A stretch of 64,000 bases of DNA, from assembly GCA_031761405.1 (NCBI GenBank), contig JASEVX010000007.1:37328849-37392848 (forward strand), given 5' to 3'. Position 1 is the stretch's first letter. Each line of letters opens with the position of its first letter. Positions 61,759-64,000 of the stretch are shown piece after piece. The notes beneath the pieces are model-generated. The model was not told the origin of the DNA. It made no database searches and saw nothing but the letters and a program-made list of their open reading frames with translations. This DNA is from Serripes groenlandicus (lineage: Eukaryota > Mollusca > Bivalvia > Cardiida > Cardiidae). A program made the position numbers and the translations under genes.

Positions 61759-62966
61759 TTCCCTTTAGGTTTCGTAGTTGACTCCCTCCTCCGTGTTCCT
61801 TGATATCTGTTTCTACTCCTTCCCTTATCTTCACGATTTGCACCAAACACTTTCTGAGGCTTATTGATGTTTTCCCGCTCTGTAAGTCTCAAACACTCCT
61901 CCTGCATAGCATTAGTAATGGCATCCTGTAATGTCTTAGGCTTGGTTCTTTTCAATGACAGTCGAAAGTCAGAGGAGTCAGAACAGTTGTCCAAAAATGT
62001 GGTCAATGCCAGCTCCTGCACAAAATCTGGATTATCCGGATACGCTTTGCGGAACAAATCCTCGAGCTCCTGTCCGAATTCATGAAATGACTCATTTTTG
62101 TGTTTCCTACGAAGTTTTGCATCAGCCACGTATCTGTCTTTCATATTTGCTATGCCGAATCTGCTCTCCAATTTTGTCATGAGAGAATACCAGTCGTTCT
62201 GAATGTTCATGGGTAAGCCATATACAAAAGCTTCAGCCTGTCCTCTTAGACAGCAAAGTAGAGTTCTTCTTTTATGATCTGCTGGCCAACAGTTTAATTG
62301 CGCCAGATTATCAAAATACCTACTAAAATCGCACCACACATCCGAGCCTTGGCCACTAAAAGTCCGCCGACAAGGGAACTCACGATTTGAATTTAACCGT
62401 CTATCCTGCAAAGTAGTTTGGCCAAGTTTTGCAGATGACGCTCCCACACTAGGTAAAGAAGAATAAACATTATGTGAAGACTCTGGTTTCTTCATAACAA
62501 ACATCAAGCATAAGGACAGCAAAAATACTACACCAACTGCAATATTTACCCAGTTGGTCGAGCTGAACACCGTCACCATCGTAAGAAACGTATCTCTCAA
62601 GTCGTTGAATTTGACCATACAAAACTGTCCAGAAACTGTCAGGACTGCTATTATTATCCAAAACAGGAAGAACTTCCTCCATTTGTGACTTTGTCTATTA
62701 CAAACGCTCGACGGAGCCATTTCAATACCTCCTTCCTCCAGTTTGCTCTCTCTAGGAGACAATGGCATGATAACTCCGCCATGCTCCGCTAAAAGAGGTT
62801 TTGGAGGTAATGGTGTACTGACTACTGTTTCACTATCGAAATCCGGCGGAAAGAAAGTCTGACCAATCCCCGAATCTTGCATTTTCGGACTTAAATGATG
62901 GCCGCTCTCTATACCAAGTCCCTGTGAAGAAGACTCTCCTTGTGATGTCTCACAAGCGATTTCCAT
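61749..62966 (-). CDS. gag: Gag with two N-terminal hydrophobic segments, copy B
   Basis: An intact 405-residue frame starting at ATG 62964-62966, 86 bases inside the 5' LTR. Residues 1-95 are polar and Pro/Ser-rich. Two strongly hydrophobic stretches follow at about 99-118 (FFLFWIIIAVLTVSGQFC) and 139-158 (WVNIAVGVVFLLSLCLMF), looking like a membrane hairpin. A Gypsy Gag capsid-like region lies at about 205-360 (WCDFSRYFDNLAQLNCW, LRGQAEAFVYGLP, LESRFG, FHEFGQELEDLFRKAYP). The C-terminus is basic (GRSRNRYQGTRRRE) and has no CCHC zinc knuckle. It assembles the particle and packages RNA; membrane anchoring of Gag is unusual and inferred only from hydrophobicity. It ends at TAG inside the frameshift site. 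Confidence 0.92.
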   Translation of the reverse strand: MEIACETSQGESSSQGLGIESGHHLSPKMQDSGIGQTFFPPDFDSETVVSTPLPPKPLLAEHGGVIMPLSPRESKLEEGGIEMAPSSVCNRQSHKWRKFFLFWIIIAVLTVSGQFCMVKFNDLRDTFLTMVTVFSSTNWVNIAVGVVFLLSLCLMFVMKKPESSHNVYSSLPSVGASSAKLGQTTLQDRRLNSNREFPCRRTFSGQGSDVWCDFSRYFDNLAQLNCWPADHKRRTLLCCLRGQAEAFVYGLPMNIQNDWYSLMTKLESRFGIANMKDRYVADAKLRRKHKNESFHEFGQELEDLFRKAYPDNPDFVQELALTTFLDNCSDSSDFRLSLKRTKPKTLQDAITNAMQEECLRLTERENINKPQKVFGANREDKGRSRNRYQGTRRRESTTKPKGNLN

Positions 62967-63029
62967 CGTGGATAATATTTCACCAGTTCGTTAAATAATA
63001 AGGAATTCGCTTGTCTCATTAGACAATGT

Positions 63030-63052
63030 GCAAATCCCACCGCTGTCACCAA
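63030..63052 (-). promoter_or_regulatory. Primer-binding site, copy B
   Basis: TGGTGACAGCGGTGGGATTT on the minus strand, one base inside LTR3; same as copy A. Confidence 0.7.
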
Positions 63053-63434
63053 TGTAACGAAGTGTGGATTTTCAGGCTGATTAATCGACACAAGTCAATG
63101 GTTATGTTTAACAATTTAATCCTACCGGATCCGAACAGGACCTCCGGCGTTTATATAAAGTCACAAATATATCTTATATACCAACAATAACTCAAGACCA
63201 GAGTATATATAGAGAAAACATGCTCCATATTGATCCTACAACATGTTTAACATGAACAACATATGAAACACAAGAAAAGCATGTAAAGTATGAGAAGCAT
63301 GAAAAACCTGGAATGACTCCTTCTGGCGATCCTTCCTAAGAAGGAATCCCCAGAAGCAGTACATCATATACGAAATACTGTAAAGTAGCTCCTTCAAATG
63401 ATATTAGAAGGAGCTAAACCCAAATTTCGTTATA
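63053..63434 (-). repeat. LTR3 (382 bp), 5' LTR of the array
   Basis: Differs from LTR1/LTR2 at three noticed positions: GGATTTTCAGG for GGATTTCCAGG, GTACATCATA for GTACATCCTA, and a terminal TA for CA. It is followed by TATA, matching the TATA before LTR1. Confidence 0.93.
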
Positions 63435-63488
63435 TATATGTTAATGTATGTATCACTAGTATATCTAAAACCGTTCTTAAGTAAACAT

Positions 63489-63712
63489 TTAACCGTTTCC
63501 CACACACATACGCTTTATGACGCCTCTACAGTAGATGACGTTTGAAAACATTGTGACAAAAGGAGAAATTACTCGTAATTGGCAATTTCACCTTTTACCA
63601 CGATGTTTTAACATTATTCAATATCTACATTTTCATTACGAGAGATTGTCAACATTTTCAACTAAATGTTTTCAAAGTCCTCTGCTGCAAATGTGTATGT
63701 GATAAGTGATAA
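63489..63712 (-). mobile_element. TTAA-type MITE
   Basis: TTAACCGTTTCCCACACACA, GCTTTATGACGCCTCTACAG, centre AGGAGAAATTACTCGTAATT, TTTTCAAAGTCCTCTGCTGC. The right terminus is eroded into a (TA)n tract. Confidence 0.8.
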
Positions 63713-64000
63713 TATATATATATATACATGTAAGTGTGCTCAACAAAACATTCTCGTGAGTAAGTGAAGCAGCACGTTATTACCATATAAGGTAAACTCG
63801 CTTTTGCGTAAGAGAAACAAAAACGAGGCTTGTTTAACCCTCCTGGATAAAAACGGGTAGCGAGCTCGGTGTTCACTCATTCCAAACGGATCTCTCCAAC
63901 AGTCCAGACCTTACTCGTAAGTTATTTTTACATGTTGTTTCATTTGGTAAAAAACACCTTATCTTTTATTAAGTTACTCTGTCCGACATAGACTGATGCA
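63713..64000. other. Non-coding spacer
   Basis: A (TA)8 tract at 63709-63724 and AT-rich DNA; nothing else is recognised. Confidence 0.4.

Larger units (their letters stand above)
48265..63438 (-). mobile_element. Tandem Ty3/Gypsy array: three LTRs, two internal copies
   Basis: Order on plus: LTR1, internal A (6873 bp), LTR2, internal B (7147 bp), LTR3; all on the minus strand. The whole array is bounded by TATA on both sides within a (TA)n site, so it inserted once and gained a second unit by recombination between LTRs, or two insertions shared an LTR. LTR1 and LTR2 appear identical and LTR3 differs at three positions including its last CA (TA), which points to a young insertion. Copy A carries many lesions, copy B few. 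Confidence 0.95.

Overview
The window looks like genomic DNA from a bivalve mollusc, possibly a heterodont clam. That is inferred from the AT-rich, repeat-saturated intergenic DNA, the tRNA-derived SINEs, the palindromic repeats and a lophotrochozoan-style FoxQ2 gene; no marker gene fixes the species. There are no prokaryotic features. Only one host protein-coding gene is convincing: a minus-strand forkhead factor of the FoxQ2 family (10806-12128). Its apparent stop codon lies inside a perfect splice-donor consensus, so a further 3' exon is possible.

Layout. From 1 to 10.8 kb the DNA is non-coding with short mobile elements, followed by FoxQ2 and its upstream region (10.8-13.7 kb). A 53-bp minisatellite occupies 18.68-19.58 kb. 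SINEs, palindromic repeats and a decayed Gypsy relic lie at 17-27 kb. From 27 to 47 kb the sequence is dense in one family of TTAA-flanked palindromic MITEs, and also holds two large CA-rich microsatellites (40.4 and 44.3 kb) and a three-unit ~160-bp satellite (40.77-41.24 kb). Two head-to-head SINEs lie at 47.7-48.2 kb.

From 48269 to 63434 there is a tandem Ty3/Gypsy LTR retrotransposon array on the minus strand: LTR1, internal copy A, LTR2, internal copy B, LTR3. All three LTRs are 382 bp; LTR1 and LTR2 look identical and LTR3 differs at three bases. Each internal region codes for Gag, then protease, RT, RNase H and integrase, then a C2H2 zinc-finger module with a long acidic Ser/Thr-rich tail. 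Comparing the two copies, whose lesions fall in different places, indicates that the parent element used a -1 frameshift (U UUA AAC plus a strong hairpin) to link Gag to Pol. It also indicates that Pol ran without a stop from integrase into the zinc fingers. Gag carries two N-terminal hydrophobic segments. These features make this element the most interesting system in the window.

The dominant repeat is a roughly 215-230 bp MITE with TTAA at both ends, terminal inverted repeats starting CCCTTTCCC and a nested palindromic interior, which fits non-autonomous piggyBac-type elements. About 50 intact or decayed copies are visible. One copy inserted into another at a TTAA shows the target site directly. 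SINEs, MITEs and small palindromes are often nested in or fused to one another.
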